Positions 61,101-64,000 of a DNA stretch of 64,000 nt are shown here, piece after piece. Each line of letters begins with the position of its first letter. The first letter of the stretch is position 1. The DNA is from Anseranas semipalmata (taxonomy: Eukaryota > Chordata > Aves > Anseriformes > Anseranatidae). The stretch lies in the NCBI GenBank assembly GCA_013399115.1, contig VXAA01000606.1, forward strand, positions 1,103,434 through 1,167,433, in the 5' to 3' direction. Made by a program: the position numbers and the translations under genes. The notes beneath the pieces were generated by a model. The model had not been told where the DNA came from. It made no database searches and was given only the letters and a program-made list of their open reading frames with translations.

Positions 61101-63534
61101 GCGGTGTGCAGCAGCTGAAAGACTGTTCTGCCTAGATGCAGGCTTGTGTTGGCCCATCCCAGAGGTCAGGAGCCCAGCTGCCTTCAGGGATGTGTATGCA
61201 AGGCTGCAGATTCTTGTTGGGGGGTTTGGTGAATGCCCTCCTCCCCTGGCTATGCTCAGAGGGGTCAGGGAGCATTGGGGAATGCTTCCCTCTAGACAAG
61301 GCACTATATGAACCCCTGAGGAGACCCCCAGACTGTCCTCCAGTGCTGCTACTTGCATGGTTCTTCCTAAACTGCTTGCTGAGCGTACTTTGCTACCTTG
61401 GATACCCCTAAGAGCTCCAGGGAAAAATGATATTTTTCTTCAGTTCCAGCCCAAGAAAGTTTGGTGCTGAGCAGTGTGAGTTTTGTCTTGAGTACTGTTA
61501 ATCCTCCACACCAGACATGGTTGCACTTCCATATTTGTTGCTAAAGGATGATGTATAAAGATGATTTAGAGGTCATTTGTACTGAAGACACTCAAAAAGA
61601 GTGAGGCATTGCTTTAGCTGAACTGTGTCAAGTTTAAGTTATCCAGAGGAAACCTATCAACACCATTCTTATCAAGTGCCGAAGGATCACTCCTCTCCTG
61701 AAAATAAGATTCTGCTTTACTTTGAGCCTTGCAAATTATTTAGTATTTTTCCTTTTTTCCTTTTTTTAAGAGCACAGTAAATAACTAAGGTTTTTTTTGC
61801 AACTAAATATTTATTCAAGCTAAGGAATTGTTTTTATTTATACAGCAATCTGCATGTGAACAAAAATAACTTTTTCTGAACAACTTTAAGAATGGCACTT
61901 CCCCTTCTGCTATGTTGACAAGATCTAAATATCAGTTCCATCTTCCTGACTCTTTGGAACAGTACAGAGCAGGGTACTCTAAAAGTTTTAAAACATTTTT
62001 TTTTTTTTTAATGAAACATCAGAACTCGAAACCCACTGAAACATTGAGTTATGCAATAATGCTGCAACATCTCTCCTCTGTTTCTTCTAAATAAGCATTC
62101 AATGAAACAGGCACAGTCCTGGAGTGCTCTGAGCCTGGGACACAGACACACTCTCCAGCTACAACTCTGTCACAGTTTTTCAATCAGCTGTACTTGCCAG
62201 TAACACCACTGCAATTGTCTTACATTTACATGCACAGGCCCTTCATCTCCCAGGACCCAAGGGTATTTTCCAGACTGTAAATAAAGAGAGAAGCTCACTC
62301 TCCATTGAAAGCAACCCCATTTCCCTGGGTTTCTGCTGCACATTAAAACCTGTCAGCGCTGCACAGCCCTCTCTGCCAGGGCACCAGGACAAAGGGCAAC
62401 GTGAAGCTCAGACCACCGAGAGCACTGGCAGAGGAAGGGCGCAGCACTGAGCACCGGTGTACTGAAATCTCAGAGAAAGCAGAGCCATCCTGTGCAAAGC
62501 AGAATTAGCCAAGGCTGTAGCTTAAAAAGCAGGACGTAGGCTAAAAAAGAGTTAAAGAGTATGAATTTTCATTTGGAGCAAATGATGTTCTTGGAATATA
62601 TGAAACATCTATTACCAGACATCGATTTCTACCATATGGCACATGCATTACTTTCTCTTCTAAATACACTTGCAGTTACAGGCCTATGCCTTGCATTCAG
62701 CTATTACATTGTGACAGGAAAGTCCGCTTTGATGAAATGCATCAGTCTGGCAAGTTGAAGGTGTTCGGATGGAGGTATGAACACGGAGACTTGCTGTTCT
62801 TGTTCAGTCCCCATCTCAGTATTACAACACGCAGCCTGTAGTGTATCTGCGCGGAGTGAACATCTCCAGCCAAATTGTCACTATTAAGCAAACTAATTCA
62901 ACTCAGATAAGTTCTTCAAATCATTTCTAAAACTCCAACCAAGCTTTCAATGAGGATTTATTTTGGCAGGTCTCAGTCTTTCCTATCTCATCATCACATG
63001 TTGCAATGGAAAAGAAAGATTTCAAGACTCTTTCCTGGCTGTTAAAAAAGGAAGGAGGCCTCTCACATTCATTTGCAATTCACAGGTTGGAAACATCTGA
63101 TCTGAGTGGTTCAGTTGTTTTACATTTCTTAGCTTCAGCAAGAAATGCATCAGCAAAAATGCCTTGCAATATTGTCCGTGCAGCTGGAAGCAAGGACTGC
63201 TGGATTTTGCTTCTTAACATACTTCCAGTTTAACCTCTTCAAACGGATAGAATTTGGAAGAGCAGAAGAGAAGCAGAGCACAAGCCACAGAAATACTGGA
63301 CAATACAGATCCAGCTCCAAACAGGTGTTTTTTCTAAGCAAAAATATGACATCCAAATGTGTCTCCTAGTGACTCAATTTGGCCCAACTACAGAGAAAAA
63401 TCTTGTGCATTTTTCCCTGGCTCGTGCCTCTAAACATGCTAAGTAACCATCCCTCATTATTACCATCAATCCTGCCTAGGACTCCTGTTACACTGAGATC
63501 AGATTCAGAGTTTTGATGTGACGTTCTAAAGTTT
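61101..63534. other. Gene-free unique sequence
   Basis: No gene is supportable. A T-run lies at 61996-62009. A GC-richer patch at about 62340-62470 carries no recognisable exon. The plus frame 62561-62758 and the frames at 63006-63369 have no known domain. Confidence 0.5.
61996..62009. repeat. T homopolymer (14 bases)
   Basis: A simple T-run in an AT-rich stretch, with no retroposon body recognised next to it. Confidence 0.9.
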
Positions 63535-63660
63535 AATCTCCTTCCTCCCTGACAGCATGATCATAATTATTGATATTAGCTGACATGCACTGGCTGATTA
63601 AATCTAAAATAAATACTAATTGCTGATGCATCATTAAAAAGCAGAGACAGTATCTGACTC
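63535..63660. promoter_or_regulatory. Candidate conserved enhancer-like block
   Basis: This is dense, non-repetitive AT-rich sequence with homeodomain- and POU-like motifs: ATGATCATAATTATTGATAT, GCTGATTAAATCTAAAATAA and ACTAATTGCTGATGCATCAT. Of all stretches in the window this most resembles a vertebrate conserved non-coding element. The call is by texture alone, and no target gene is visible. Confidence 0.35.
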
Positions 63661-64000
63661 TAGGTCAGATGTAGGCAAAGATCCAGTTGCACTTAAAGAC
63701 AAACCCTGCCTCGGTGATGAATTTGGTGGGGCTACCACCTTGCAGGTTGTTCTTGCTAACAGTGCAAGTCTGTAATAAAGGGGAGACCGAAATCTCTGTG
63801 ATGGCAGAAGTCTAAAAGGGTCCTATCTCTGTGGGGCAACACACCAAAGACGTGCACTTACAGTACGGCACAGCTGTATGAACTGCCTAAGGCCAGGATG
63901 ACGTGAAACAAGTATTGATACCTGGTCTATAAAGACAATATTCACCCTAAGGGCTCTGCCCCTGTTTGGCTGTACCTCTACACCCGGGTGGGCACAGGAT
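63661..64000. other. Gene-free window end
   Basis: No gene or repeat is recognised in the last 340 bases. Confidence 0.5.

Overview
The window looks like vertebrate nuclear DNA, most likely from a bird, with a related archosaur or turtle as the alternative. It is AT-leaning, with a few GC-richer patches and few CpGs. It has no operon-like gene packing and very few young repeats. It carries a recognisable CR1 LINE 3' end on the minus strand (about 1812-2069). Scattered old relics of the kind shared across amniotes are also visible: MIR-type SINE fragments and CR1/L2-type 3' ends. One N at 2861, inside a TA run, points to a draft assembly. All family names come from recalled consensus features, not from a database search.

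I found no protein-coding gene, exon, tRNA, rRNA or known small RNA that I can support. All open frames are short (179 codons at most). They overlap on both strands, are not flanked by convincing splice signals, and match no family I recognise. The longest cluster in GC-richer patches where stop codons are rarer by chance. The best reading is an intergenic stretch (gene desert) or the inside of a very long intron. An unspliced or poorly conserved lncRNA cannot be excluded from sequence alone.

Layout. 1-5 kb: unique sequence with the CR1 relic, a TA run with the N, a short LINE/SINE-like relic and a G/A-rich patch. 5-13.6 kb: a reversed MIR-type SINE, then unique sequence, then a pair of diverged 120-bp direct repeats about 1 kb apart. 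14-23 kb: unique sequence with a C-tract, a nested-stem site and an AT-rich valley at 18.2-19.3 kb. 23-31 kb: possible regulatory sequence, a nested palindrome cluster at 23.86 kb, MIR/L2 relics and a perfect 10-bp-arm hairpin at 30.46 kb. 35-38 kb: a homeodomain-site-rich candidate element and an old CR1 3' end. 40-46 kb: further MIR-type relics. 51-55 kb: a GC-rich, stop-poor patch, a degenerate tRNA-like stretch, a purine tract, small palindromes and a two-unit tandem repeat. 57-61 kb: three old repeat relics and a compound TA microsatellite. 63.5 kb: an AT-rich block that looks like a conserved enhancer.

No set of genes working together is visible. The items most worth testing are the candidate regulatory blocks (63.5, 35.4, 23.0 and 30.4 kb), the duplicated 120-bp segment at 12.4/13.4 kb and the palindrome cluster at 23.86 kb.
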